Part shown: positions 1 through 7,220 of the stretch, one piece after another | How the letters are laid out: the number at the start of each line of letters is the position of its first letter | How positions within the stretch are numbered: position 1 is the stretch's first letter | Assembly: GCA_023390115.1 (NCBI GenBank) | Contig: JAEWDM010000012.1 | Span: 1 to 64,000 of the forward strand | Length of the DNA stretch: 64,000 nt | Origin: Bacillota bacterium | GTDB lineage: Bacteria > Bacillota > Clostridia > Acetivibrionales > DSM-27016 | Reading direction: 5' to 3' | Program-made: the position numbers and the translations under genes | The notes under the pieces: model-generated | What the model saw: the letters and a program-made list of their open reading frames with translations, nothing else | Databases searched by the model: none | Told to the model about the DNA's origin: nothing

Positions 1-309
1 GATCAAGTTGCGATTATTAGCAGTCCATTGAATGAAGGAAGAAATGAAATCACTTATGGTACGATTATTTCAAAAAAACCAGTCAAATTTGGCGATGCAA
101 ACGGAGAGAATCAGCGATTAGTAATCAAAACATCCGCCTATGATAATTTCGGTAGTAGTGGAAGTGTTTTATTAAATAAGCAATCAGAAATGGCGGGGAT
201 TGTTTTAGGCGGTGGCCGTGATATCTTTGATAATTTCAGATATTCTTTGGTAATGCCCGCAAATGAGATAAATGATTTCATAACAACTTGGTATTCAAGT
301 AAAAAGTAA
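1..309 (+). CDS. C-terminal part of a trypsin-like serine protease (5' end outside window)
   Basis: The frame is open from base 1 to the TAA at 307-309, so the gene starts upstream of the window; the in-frame TTG at 28 is not a credible start. The visible ~102 residues contain FGSSGSVLLN, which matches the G-x-S-G-[GS] nucleophile segment of S1/trypsin-fold proteases, followed by the usual hydrophobic 'AGIVLGG' strand and a C-terminal helix. The His and Asp of the triad would lie upstream and cannot be seen. It may be a host secreted or cytoplasmic protease, or accessory cargo of the adjacent worn mobile region. Family assignment is by the Ser motif alone. Confidence 0.6.
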   Translation, partial: DQVAIISSPLNEGRNEITYGTIISKKPVKFGDANGENQRLVIKTSAYDNFGSSGSVLLNKQSEMAGIVLGGGRDIFDNFRYSLVMPANEINDFITTWYSSKK

Positions 310-415
310 CAGTTGCCTATTATGGAGTAATAAGATTATGAGCATGTTTAGAACAAAAGAAATTTTTTTTGCCTTATTACTCCACAATTCGTCTGAAAAC
401 CCTTGATTTTCAAGG

Positions 416-460
416 GCACTGAAAAAGCCACTACTTTTAAAGCAGCGGCTTTTTCAGTGC
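416..460. terminator. Perfect 14-bp hairpin downstream of the protease
   Basis: GCACTGAAAAAGCC (416-429) pairs perfectly with GGCTTTTTCAGTGC (447-460) around a 17-nt loop. The stem carries its own A5/T5 runs, typical of a bidirectional intrinsic terminator, although no long U-run follows. The rest of the 504-base gap between 310 and 819 shows no convincing gene; it is AT-rich with a second small hairpin near 399-415. Confidence 0.55.
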
Positions 461-750
461 ATATATATTCCTTTAAAAATTAATCTGAACATCAAAATAG
501 TATTGAAAATAAAATAATTTTATTCTATAACATTTTACAAAAATAGTCAACAGTAAAAGTGAATTATTAACAATTTATTTGCAATATTTCCCTCAGCCTT
601 TTATAACAGAAATGGTGGCATTATAGTTTTTAAAGAATACTGCCGTTTCTCTTGTCGATGTTTTTTCTTATGGATAATTGCTTTGCTTCTGGAGAATTAT
701 GGGGGGGCTCCTTCTTATATATCACGCAATTCACTATTTGCGCATAGCAT

Positions 751-798
751 GTTATTATAACGTCAATAATATCAATTAAAAATATACATGATAATAAC
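751..798. promoter_or_regulatory. Inverted repeat upstream of the AbiEi-like gene
   Basis: GTTATTAT (751-758) and ATAATAAC (791-798) form an 8-bp inverted repeat just before the ribosome site (AAAGGAG, 804-810) of the AbiEi-like gene. AbiEi antitoxins are known to autorepress by binding inverted repeats in their promoters, so this could be the operator. The sequence is AT-rich and the match short, so chance is possible. Confidence 0.25.
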
Positions 799-819
799 AA
801 GAGAAAGGAGCCCTTGCCT

Positions 820-1212
820 ATGGAACGCTTTACTTACGGTGAATTTATCACGAATAAAATAGCCGACATCCCATATGGTCAGGCATTTCAGACTGACATC
901 ATAGCCGAATCAATGGCTGAGGAATATGCAATCCCTGCCCATAAGGCTAAACCGATTACCAACGTCACCTTGAAACGCCTGGCGGACAGGGGCTTGATTG
1001 AGCGTTTTCAAAAAGGCGTTTATTATCGTGCCAAACAAACGGCCTTCGGCAAGGCTCGTCCAAGAGAAGAACTACTTGAAGCACAGCTCCTTACCTGCCG
1101 CGGCAATGAAATCATCGGCTATGAGACGGGTTTTTCTCTCATGAACAAAATAGGATTGACAACTGGAGCAAAATACAAAAAAACCGCAATTCGCCAGCGA
1201 TTTGTGTTATAA
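820..1212 (+). CDS. AbiEi / DUF6088-like antitoxin-type regulator, apparently truncated
   Basis: The 130-residue product has the N-terminal winged-helix part seen in AbiEi/DUF6088 proteins: helices around residues 10-45, then 'TLKRLADRGLIERFQKGVYY', the classic recognition helix and wing. It continues into 'GYETGFSLMNKIGLTT', where family members normally go on with a longer C-terminal domain; here it runs into an unrelated basic tail and stops. I start it at ATG 820 (AAAGGAG 9 bases upstream) rather than the TTG at 814. The usual AbiEii nucleotidyltransferase partner is absent; a VbhA/Fic pair follows instead. The likeliest reading is a deletion that fused the 5' half of an AbiE module to the Fic module, leaving a remnant that may still bind DNA. 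Confidence 0.6.
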   Translation: MERFTYGEFITNKIADIPYGQAFQTDIIAESMAEEYAIPAHKAKPITNVTLKRLADRGLIERFQKGVYYRAKQTAFGKARPREELLEAQLLTCRGNEIIGYETGFSLMNKIGLTTGAKYKKTAIRQRFVL

Positions 1213-1237
1213 TAATACTGTAAAAGGAGTTGATTGT

Positions 1238-1417
1238 ATGTCTCCGGAATTGCATGCTCGGCGGCTGGCAGCAGTAAAGCTTGCCAATGCTGTGAATAAA
1301 ATAGAAGGCGTCCCTGTCTCATCTCAAGCTAAAACGCTCTCAGCTAAGTGGGCACGGGGAGAGATTTCAGGCGCGGAAATGAAAGCCACCCTTATAGCAA
1401 AGCATAAACAAAGCTAA
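1238..1417 (+). CDS. VbhA-like antitoxin of the Fic toxin
   Basis: This 59-residue helical protein begins at ATG 1238 after AAAAGGAG. It contains 'AVKLANAVNKIEGVPVSS', matching the antitoxin_VbhA family, whose inhibitory helix carries an [S/T]xxxE[G/N]-type motif; here it is VNKIEG, so the Glu-Gly is present while the S/T position is Val. The second helix 'LSAKWARGEISGAEMKATLI' is also typical. By family knowledge the Glu blocks ATP gamma-phosphate positioning in the Fic active site, keeping the toxin silent. It ends 11 bases before the fic start and is clearly cotranscribed with it. A TATAAT-like box lies near 1207-1212, inside the end of the preceding gene, so the pair probably has its own promoter. 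Confidence 0.85.
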   Translation: MSPELHARRLAAVKLANAVNKIEGVPVSSQAKTLSAKWARGEISGAEMKATLIAKHKQS

Positions 1418-1428
1418 GGGGGTTGCTT

Positions 1429-2163
1429 ATGAATGATCCGTATCTTTATGAAGACAGCTCTGTTTTGCGCAACTTATTGAATATCCATGACGAAAAGGAA
1501 TTAGATATTGCCGAAGCGGAACTATCACAAGCCAACATGATGCTGCTTTATGAGCAAGGATTTGATGACTTTTCTACACAGGGAATAAAGACAATTCATA
1601 AGGTTCTGTTTGAAGATGTATACGATTGGGCGGGAAAATTCCGGACTATAAATATCCAAAAGCGAGAACCTTTGTTAGCAGGGATAAGCGTTTGGTATGC
1701 TGATTCCGACAATATCAAAAAGGATTTGGACTCGGCATGGAAAGCAATTAAAAAAGTTCAATGGGGCCGCCTTAGCCGTGAAGAGTTCTCTGTACAGATT
1801 GCCCGGCTGTTCCCTGCACTATGGCAGGCTCATCCCTTCCGCGAAGGGAATACGCGAACCATCGTAATGCTGATGACTTTTTTCGTTGAGCATTACGATT
1901 ATTACTTTGATAAAGAGCTTTTGGCTGCCAGTGCCGGATATGTTCGCAATGCCTTTGTGATGGCCAGCCTCGGACAATATTCGGAATATGAACACCTTGA
2001 AAAAATCCTTCTGGACGCCATCTGTACAGAGGCAATCGAATACAAGGACGATTTAGACCAAGAGGAACCACTTCCTCAAGGTGAGAAATATGAGAAGTAT
2101 AAGATAGATTATAAGCCGGTAGCGCATGAATACCGGGCTAACGACGAAGAAAAGGAAAAGTAA
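1429..2163 (+). CDS. Fic-domain AMP-transferase toxin
   Basis: The 244-residue protein contains the complete Fic signature HPFREGNTR (H at about residue 135), matching HxFx[D/E]GNxR with the catalytic His and the phosphate-binding loop. Upstream 'VLFEDVYDWAGKFR' is the usual first Fic helix and flap region. Fic toxins transfer AMP from ATP to target proteins. The start is ATG 1429, preceded by AAGGGGG; an in-frame TTG at 1423 is too close to that site. It directly follows a VbhA-like antitoxin, so it is a class I FicT/FicA-type module. The C-terminus (about residues 205-244) is charged and low complexity. A tRNA 3' fragment lies 25 bases beyond the stop, suggesting the module is cargo at an integration site. 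Confidence 0.93.
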   Translation: MNDPYLYEDSSVLRNLLNIHDEKELDIAEAELSQANMMLLYEQGFDDFSTQGIKTIHKVLFEDVYDWAGKFRTINIQKREPLLAGISVWYADSDNIKKDLDSAWKAIKKVQWGRLSREEFSVQIARLFPALWQAHPFREGNTRTIVMLMTFFVEHYDYYFDKELLAASAGYVRNAFVMASLGQYSEYEHLEKILLDAICTEAIEYKDDLDQEEPLPQGEKYEKYKIDYKPVAHEYRANDEEKEK

Positions 2164-2188
2164 TTTATACTACCTTACGAACAACCGC

Positions 2189-2220
2189 AGGTCGGGGGTT
2201 CGATTCCCCCAGCGGCTCCA
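2189..2220 (+). other. tRNA 3'-end fragment (T-arm and acceptor), probable attachment-site remnant
   Basis: AGGTC followed by a perfect T-arm (GGGGG-TTCGATT-CCCCC, 2194-2210) and AGCGGCTCCA reads as the variable loop, T-stem/loop, acceptor 3' strand and CCA of a tRNA. The D-arm and anticodon arm are absent: the bases upstream do not fold into an anticodon stem. The acceptor strand is one base short of canonical, most simply one C lost at the T-stem junction, and the ending resembles a tRNA-Thr. Tyrosine-recombinase elements integrate into tRNA 3' ends and leave such fragments at the far end; no integrase gene is visible in the window. Confidence 0.7.
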
Positions 2221-2225
2221 ATGTT

Positions 2226-2268
2226 ATCAGGTCGAAATGGATGCAAATTGTATCTATTTCGGCCTGAT
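2226..2268 (+). terminator. Hairpin immediately after the tRNA fragment
   Basis: ATCAGGTCGAAATGGAT (2226-2242) pairs with ATCTATTTCGGCCTGAT (2252-2268) with two mismatches. It lies six bases past the CCA and looks like the original tRNA terminator carried along with the tRNA 3' end, supporting the idea that this is the 3' flank of a real tRNA gene rather than a chance T-arm. Confidence 0.6.
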
Positions 2269-2387
2269 TATTTATGTTATACTTAAAGTAGTATCAACTA
2301 TTGAATTTCATATTATTTTATATTTTATATGCAGCATTGAGTTGAGTATAAGTTGCCATACAAACAGTAAATATTAGGGGGACATCA

Positions 2388-3371
2388 ATGAGAACGCCTA
2401 AGATTAGAGATGCGCAAGGAAATATATATCCATATAGTATTGCGGAAATTATCAAGTTGAATATTGGTGGGGTTGAACAATATTTGATGATAAGGGGTAA
2501 AAATATTCAAAACCCGATTTTGCTTTTTGTTCATGGTGGCCCAGGGCAAGCCGAAATTGGCTATATTAGAACATATCAAAAAACCATAGAAGAGCACTTT
2601 ACAGTTGTACGATGGGATCAAAGAGGTGCAGGCCTCTCTTATTCAAAAAGTATACCCCAAGATACTTTTACTATAGATGTGTTCCGTGCTGACTTAAATG
2701 AGGTTACTGATTATTTGATTCAGCGATTTAATCAACCTAAAATTATAATTGCGGGACATTCATGGGGTACAGTTCTTGCAACTTATTCTGCAAAAGATTG
2801 TCCTAATAAATACATGGCATATATCGGTATAGGTCAGGTTGTTAATTCGATGGAGGCTGAAAGAATTTCATATCATTATGTCAAAGACGAAGCAGAAATG
2901 CAAAACAACAAAAAGGTTCTTAGAGAACTTGAAAACATAGGAGAGCCACCACATTCGGAAAAAGAAGCATTCATACGAGCAAATTGCCAGGGAAGAATCG
3001 GTGGAATTACAAAGCAAAACCCTCCTAAAAGTATTGTTTCATCGCTGATAGTATCAACGGAATATAATTTTATCCACAAACTAAATTATTTTAAAAGTTG
3101 TATATCCTCTGCTAAAACCATGTACTCCCAAGTTATGAAAATTGATTTTTTGAAAGAACTAAAACAATTAGATATTCCAATATTTTTTATCGCTGGCAAA
3201 TACGACTTTATTACGCCGACTTCTTTAGTTCAGAAGTTTTATGATGAATTAAATGCACCCAAAAAGGAATTAATCGTATTCAAAAATTCAGGTCACCTTC
3301 CTCAATTGGAAGAATGTGAACAGTTTGCCGAAACACTAATTCAAATCCGAACCACGCTCATCAACATATAA
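2388..3371 (+). CDS. Alpha/beta-hydrolase (prolyl iminopeptidase-like)
   Basis: The 327-residue cytoplasmic protein has the alpha/beta-hydrolase landmarks in order: oxyanion-hole motif HGGPG (about residue 49), 'RWDQRGAG' as in prolyl aminopeptidases (S33), nucleophile elbow GHSWGT (about 124), acid in 'GKYDFIT' and base in 'SGHLPQLEE' near the end. The start has a strong site (AGGGGG) 7 bases upstream. S33 members remove N-terminal proline or hydrolyse esters and amides; the substrate cannot be assigned from sequence. It is AT-richer than the genes after 7 kb and stands alone between the tRNA fragment and a terminator, consistent with accessory cargo. Confidence 0.85.
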   Translation: MRTPKIRDAQGNIYPYSIAEIIKLNIGGVEQYLMIRGKNIQNPILLFVHGGPGQAEIGYIRTYQKTIEEHFTVVRWDQRGAGLSYSKSIPQDTFTIDVFRADLNEVTDYLIQRFNQPKIIIAGHSWGTVLATYSAKDCPNKYMAYIGIGQVVNSMEAERISYHYVKDEAEMQNNKKVLRELENIGEPPHSEKEAFIRANCQGRIGGITKQNPPKSIVSSLIVSTEYNFIHKLNYFKSCISSAKTMYSQVMKIDFLKELKQLDIPIFFIAGKYDFITPTSLVQKFYDELNAPKKELIVFKNSGHLPQLEECEQFAETLIQIRTTLINI

Positions 3372-3516
3372 TATATTTAAAGGGAACAATATTTTTACTA
3401 TCTCAGTCTAACGAGTATTATGAGCATAACATGAGGCTTATAAAACATGACCTGTTGATGAAAATTTAACAGCTTGTTAATGCGTCTATTTTGTACTAAC
3501 GACACAAAAACAAAAA

Positions 3517-3550
3517 AACCTCAGAACAGTTCAAGCTCTGAGGTTTTTTA
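3517..3550 (+). terminator. Intrinsic terminator
   Basis: AACCTCAGA (3517-3525) pairs with TCTGAGGTT (3537-3545), followed by T6. A-runs on the other side would let it work for the opposite strand too. It lies ~145 bases after the hydrolase and just before the decayed antitoxin copy. Confidence 0.85.
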
Positions 3551-3589
3551 TGTATTCTTAGCGGGCGATTTTAATTTGGCAAGAGATGG

Positions 3590-3649
3590 GCGGTAAAGCT
3601 TGCTAATGCCGTAAACAAAATAGAAGGCGCCGATGAAAGCGGTACTTAA
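3590..3649 (+). pseudogene. Decayed second copy of the VbhA-like antitoxin gene
   Basis: The frame reads AVKLANAVNKIEG, identical over 13 residues to the antitoxin at 1238-1417 with mostly synonymous base changes, then jumps to a segment resembling that gene's 'GAEMKAT' end and stops at 3647-3649. It has no start codon, no ribosome site and no toxin gene beside it. It appears to be a remnant of a second Fic module (or a diverged duplicate) with an internal deletion of roughly 60-65 bases. Confidence 0.75.
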
Positions 3650-3667
3650 TTAAGTTATATATTTGTA

Positions 3668-4042
3668 TTAATAGTTCGTAACTGTTCCAGTATATTCTAC
3701 ATCTGTAATAACAAAATAGCAATCCTGCCCTGCAGCACGAAGTATTTTCCAGTTAGGGAATTTTGAAAAATATAATGTGCCTTGGTAGGATCCGTCATCA
3801 TATTCATATGTTGTTTGAGATAATGAATCAAAAAATGCTCCTATCTCTCCCCCGGGAATTGAGTTAGGCGTACTTTGGGTAACAGTAGCCGTGACTTCTT
3901 TAGTATCAGCAGTTACTGCTGTGTATGTACTGTCAGTAGTTGGTATAGTTACCGCCATTACATTGGTGCTTAGCACGGATAGTCCGAAAATAATTGCCAA
4001 TGTAGAGATTATGCACTTTTTTAAGCCATTTTTTTTAAACAT
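3668..4042 (-). CDS. Small secreted protein of unknown function
   Basis: The 124-residue product begins with a clear Sec signal peptide (basic FKKNGLKK, hydrophobic core, cleavage probably after 'TNVMA', residue ~30). The mature part is Thr-rich and then contains 'TYEYDDGSYQGTLYFSKFPNW' and a final beta-rich section. I do not recognise a named domain, although YDDGxYxGTL-type segments occur in clostridial secreted proteins. AAAGGAG lies 6-7 bases before the ATG at 4042. It stands alone on the minus strand, with no gene on either side that suggests a role. Confidence 0.65.
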   Translation of the reverse strand: MFKKNGLKKCIISTLAIIFGLSVLSTNVMAVTIPTTDSTYTAVTADTKEVTATVTQSTPNSIPGGEIGAFFDSLSQTTYEYDDGSYQGTLYFSKFPNWKILRAAGQDCYFVITDVEYTGTVTNY

Positions 4043-4280
4043 TATAATACTCTCCTTTCAATAATTTTGACAATTTACATGGAATTATAATAAATATATG
4101 TTAATATTTGTAATATTTAAAGTATATACCTCAATTTGGATATTGTCAATATATAAAACTAAAAATTAAAAAAGCCCGGTAACCATCGCAGCAATGCTTT
4201 CTGCCATAATTCGACCCTTATTGCCGGAATGTATTTTTATGGCTCAGAAACATACGGATTCAAAAGTGTATAAAAAGTAA

Positions 4281-4309
4281 TTGACAAATAAACCAAATTT
4301 ATGTACCAT
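4281..4309 (+). promoter_or_regulatory. Candidate sigma-A promoter for the membrane reductase-like gene
   Basis: A perfect -35 (TTGACA, 4281-4286) is followed after 17 bases by a weak -10 (TACCAT, 4304-4309), 67 bases before the ATG at 4376. The remainder of the 333-base gap 4043-4375 shows no gene. Confidence 0.45.
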
Positions 4310-4375
4310 GTTAGATAACACTAACTTTTAAGTAACAATATGTCAAAAAAATTAACTGTGAAAGGGTAAAAGGTG

Positions 4376-5266
4376 ATGAACTTGAACGTACTAAATTATA
4401 TTAATAACTTATTATGGCTGGGTGTTCCTGATATTATAAAAGGACTGGCTATATCGATTGTATTTGTCTTAATTTTCAAAAAAGCCATAAAAAAGTACAG
4501 CTTTATTTTTTACATTTATCCGGGGCTTATATTCATATTATATTGTACAGACGGGATTTTAGGATTATGCAATATAGAGCTATCCGACTTAATGGGAGAT
4601 ACCTTATTGTGGGAGCTCCTGTGGCTGCCTCGTTCCTATTCCTTAGATACCTCTGTAGGATTGGGCCTTATTTTTATTGTAATGTTTATTGGAGTATTGC
4701 CAAAATGGGAGTTTGTGAGGCAGCTCTACATAATCAGAAAGGAAATGTCAGTTATCAGCGGTTTTATTTTAATAGGCCACGGAGTTATGAGGCTTCCAAC
4801 CATGAAGAATGCATTTTTAAATATGAATGACTTCAATATATTTTTAGGTTTTTCCTATGCAATACTTGGCGTGATTTTATTAGTACTTATTCTAATTCCA
4901 TGGATAACATCCTTTCGCTTTGCCAGAAGTAAGCTTTCTCCGGAAGCATGGAAAAGGGTGCAAACTTATACAAGCGTTCCGTTAATTATACTGATCTGCG
5001 TTTTCGGAATAACAGTAAATTTAGGATGGGGCTTCTCGGTCCTTCCAACCTTAGGTTCAAGCCTGCGTGAAATTAAAAATACTGCGGACGGCACTGCCGT
5101 ATCCAGCCTTTATCAGGGGTATAGGGTATCGACAGTATTTTTATCCGCCAAAATATATTTAGCCTTGACGGTTGCGTATATTTGGTTAAGAAGAAAGAAG
5201 CTAAAGGAACAATCCGTGGGCTTTAAGAATGATAAATCCGATCTGTTAAAAGTGGGTTATAGATAA
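4376..5266 (+). CDS. Polytopic membrane protein, ferric-reductase-like (MsrQ/YedZ-like) haem domain
   Basis: The 296-residue protein has about seven hydrophobic segments. The central part ('RKEMSVISGFILIGHGVMRL', then a segment ending 'PWITSFRFARSKLSPEAWKRVQTYT') has the layout of ferric-reductase-like transmembrane proteins such as MsrQ, where the R-x-L-G start, a haem His in the helix and the W-[KR]-x-[LV]-x-x sequence recur. I therefore infer a b-type-haem electron-transfer membrane protein, without knowing the partner. No SoxR or MsrP gene is nearby. The ATG at 4376 is preferred to the GTG at 4373. Directly after its TAA stop the same frame continues into nine Cys-His repeats (see the repeat entry), which is unusual. 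Confidence 0.6.
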   Translation: MNLNVLNYINNLLWLGVPDIIKGLAISIVFVLIFKKAIKKYSFIFYIYPGLIFILYCTDGILGLCNIELSDLMGDTLLWELLWLPRSYSLDTSVGLGLIFIVMFIGVLPKWEFVRQLYIIRKEMSVISGFILIGHGVMRLPTMKNAFLNMNDFNIFLGFSYAILGVILLVLILIPWITSFRFARSKLSPEAWKRVQTYTSVPLIILICVFGITVNLGWGFSVLPTLGSSLREIKNTADGTAVSSLYQGYRVSTVFLSAKIYLALTVAYIWLRRKKLKEQSVGFKNDKSDLLKVGYR

Positions 5267-5428
5267 GAGTGCGTTCACTCCGAAGAGTGCGTTCACTCTA
5301 AAGAGTGCGTTCACTCTAAAGAGTGCGTTCACTCTAAAGAGTGCGTTCACTCTAAAGAGTGCGTTCACTCTAAAGAGTGCGTTCACTCTAAAGAGTGCGT
5401 TCACTCTAAAGAGTGCGTTCACTTCTAA
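5267..5428 (+). repeat. Nine-copy 18-bp tandem array of perfect small palindromes
   Basis: The unit GAGTGCGTTCACTCTAAA recurs with an exact 18-bp period at 5267, 5285, 5303, 5321, 5339, 5357, 5375, 5393 and 5411; only the first and last copies differ slightly. Each unit contains AGAGTG-CGTT-CACTCT, a 6-bp stem with a 4-nt loop, so RNA or DNA from this locus can form a row of hairpins. The array starts with the base after the upstream stop codon, and in that same frame it encodes (E-C-V-H-S-K)n ending at TAA 5426-5428. It may be a slippage-expanded regulatory or terminator-like element, or a coding tail cut off by a stop codon. Confidence 0.95.
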
Positions 5429-5440
5429 GCAGCCGGAAAG

Positions 5441-5488
5441 AAATAAAAGCTCCGTGAATGTAATATATCGTTCACGAAGCTTTTATTT
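5441..5488 (+). terminator. Long hairpin terminator after the repeat array
   Basis: A stem of about 18 bp with one mismatch runs from AAATAAAAGCTCCGTGAA (5441-5458) to TTCACGAAGCTTTTATTT (5471-5488). The A-run and T-run at its outer ends make it a good bidirectional terminator for the membrane protein gene and the repeat array. Confidence 0.8.
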
Positions 5489-5612
5489 ATAATGTCTGTC
5501 GCATAATTTACTGTGAGCTATCCAGGCTATTGAAAAATGTGTTGAAACATACGTGAATATAAAATAAAATGGAATTTGGTAACATTAAAAATTAAATTGG
5601 AGGAAATATAAA

Positions 5613-6119
5613 ATGGAATGTAAAATACGTTCCTGGAGAATAGAAGATTCAGATGATATCGCTGAGGCTCTGAACAACAAAAAGGTTCTTGATAACTTAA
5701 GAGACGGATTACCGTATCCATACACTGCAGAAGATGCAAAAGCTTTTATTTTATTAATGCTTAATGCCGACAAGGATGCAACATACTCTTTCGCAATCAC
5801 TGTTAATAATAAAGCAATAGGGAGTATCGGCGCGTTTCGCAAGGATAATATTCATTACAGAACTGCGGAAATGGGTTATTACGTTGCGGAACGGTATTGG
5901 GGACAGGGCATAGGAACAAGTGCAGTTAAACAGGCTTGCAAATATATTTTTGAAAATACCGATATTATCAGGATTTTTGCAGAGCCTTTTGCTCATAACA
6001 CAGGCTCCTGCCGCATACTTGAAAAAGCAGGCTTTGCTTGCGAAGGTACTTTAAGAAAAAATGCGGTGAAGAATGGATCTGTTCTTGATATGAAAATGTA
6101 TTCAATAGTAAAGGACTAG
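5613..6119 (+). CDS. GNAT acetyltransferase, RimJ/RimL type
   Basis: The 168-residue protein starts 'MECKIRSWRIEDSDDIAEALNN', as RimJ/RimL-like GNATs do, and has the acetyl-CoA pyrophosphate loop 'ERYWGQGIGTSAVKQ' (Q/RxxGxG/A, about residues 92-104) and the final 'NTGSCRILEKAGFACEGTLRKN' segment (motif B). It probably acetylates a protein N-terminus or small amine. TTGGAGG stands 11 bases upstream of the ATG. It is a single-gene unit closed by a terminator at 6144-6196. Confidence 0.9.
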   Translation: MECKIRSWRIEDSDDIAEALNNKKVLDNLRDGLPYPYTAEDAKAFILLMLNADKDATYSFAITVNNKAIGSIGAFRKDNIHYRTAEMGYYVAERYWGQGIGTSAVKQACKYIFENTDIIRIFAEPFAHNTGSCRILEKAGFACEGTLRKNAVKNGSVLDMKMYSIVKD

Positions 6120-6143
6120 TTCACAATGAAGCAAGCAACTTAA

Positions 6144-6196
6144 AAAAAAGCACCTCAAAATTGCCGATAGCTCCGCAATTTGTGAGGTGCTTTTTC
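6144..6196. terminator. Bidirectional terminator between GNAT and SGNH genes
   Basis: AAAAGCACCTCAAAATTGC pairs with GCAATTTGTGAGGTGCTTTT with one bulge/mismatch. It is flanked by an A-run and a T-run and sits between convergent genes. Confidence 0.9.
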
Positions 6197-6220
6197 TAAA
6201 AGACGCTTTATCATGCTTAA

Positions 6221-6973
6221 TCAGGAAATGCCGTCGGCAGCCCCATCCTGGCATTTCAGAAGAGAGCTGTAATTCAGCCTTATATATTCAACTACCTTTT
6301 CGGCAATAAGCCTGTGCCCTTCCCTGTTCGGATGTATCCCATCTATGCATATGAACTTCGTGAAATCCGGCGAATGCAGGAATGCGCTTCTTATGTCAAT
6401 CAGCCTTGTCTTAGTCTCCTCTGCAATACTTACTATTGCAGAATTATAACGCTCCTGCCACCAGTATATCTTTGTGATGCTTCCAAGCCATGAAAAAATT
6501 CTGTGGCCTGCCGCAGCACTGTTTTTGCTCACCCATTTAAAATAGCGGTCGGCATCTAAAGGAGGAAGTGTAAACAATATAGGTACTATTCCTCTGCCCT
6601 TCAAAGAGCTTATTGTGTCCGTAAGGAGCTGCTTAAAAACATAAAAGTCAGTTTTCGGGGAATGGATAGCCTCAGGGTTGTCGGCTATTTCATCCCAATT
6701 GAAATCGCAGTCGTTTCCTCCATACTCAATAATAACAATATCGGGGGCATTTTTTGAAACATCATTCTGAAGCCTGCTTACGCCTCTGATGATTGTGTTG
6801 CCAAATTTCGCCACATTACATATAATGCCCTTCAGCCTGTTTTGAACAATGGAAACATAGCTATCCTCAATTATTATATACTTGCCCCTTTCCTCGTTGT
6901 AAACAACGCCCTTTGAAATGGAATCTCCCGATACAAGTATCTTAACTTCATTCTTTTTAATAATCTCATCCAT
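6221..6973 (-). CDS. SGNH/GDSL-family hydrolase
   Basis: All four SGNH blocks are visible: the block I nucleophile in 'VSGDSISKG' (about residue 16), block II Gly in 'VAKFGNTIIRG', block III Asn in 'IEYGGNDCDF', and block V Asp/His in 'ICIDGIHPNREGH'. The 250-residue protein has no signal peptide, so it should be a cytoplasmic esterase or lipase-like enzyme; substrate unknown. Two in-frame ATGs exist; the second (6973) has AAGGG at a 9-base spacing, while the first (6979) is only 3 bases from it. Confidence 0.88.
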   Translation of the reverse strand: MDEIIKKNEVKILVSGDSISKGVVYNEERGKYIIIEDSYVSIVQNRLKGIICNVAKFGNTIIRGVSRLQNDVSKNAPDIVIIEYGGNDCDFNWDEIADNPEAIHSPKTDFYVFKQLLTDTISSLKGRGIVPILFTLPPLDADRYFKWVSKNSAAAGHRIFSWLGSITKIYWWQERYNSAIVSIAEETKTRLIDIRSAFLHSPDFTKFICIDGIHPNREGHRLIAEKVVEYIRLNYSSLLKCQDGAADGIS

Positions 6974-7220
6974 AAACATACACCCTTAAAAATTATATAG
7001 CCAACCGGAATTCAAGTCCGATCTAAATGTTTTTATTATTGGCTTTGGCCTATATTACCAGTATAATAGATTTGTATGTATAAAGCAACTTTATATATTA
7101 TTAACATCATGTTAATTAATTAGTACATCCGATTTTTTTTCGAAAGCTTATTGTTATTCGTAAAAATAAAATGGTAAAATAATACTGCATAATATAGAAA
7201 AGCTGAAAGGTGGAATTATA

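Noticed and set aside
2171..2220. An intact tRNA gene
   Set aside because: Only the T-arm and acceptor 3' strand are present; no D-arm or anticodon arm can be folded upstream, and the acceptor strand is one base short.
5267..5428. CRISPR array
   Set aside because: The units are immediately contiguous with an 18-bp period and no unique spacers; no cas gene is nearby.
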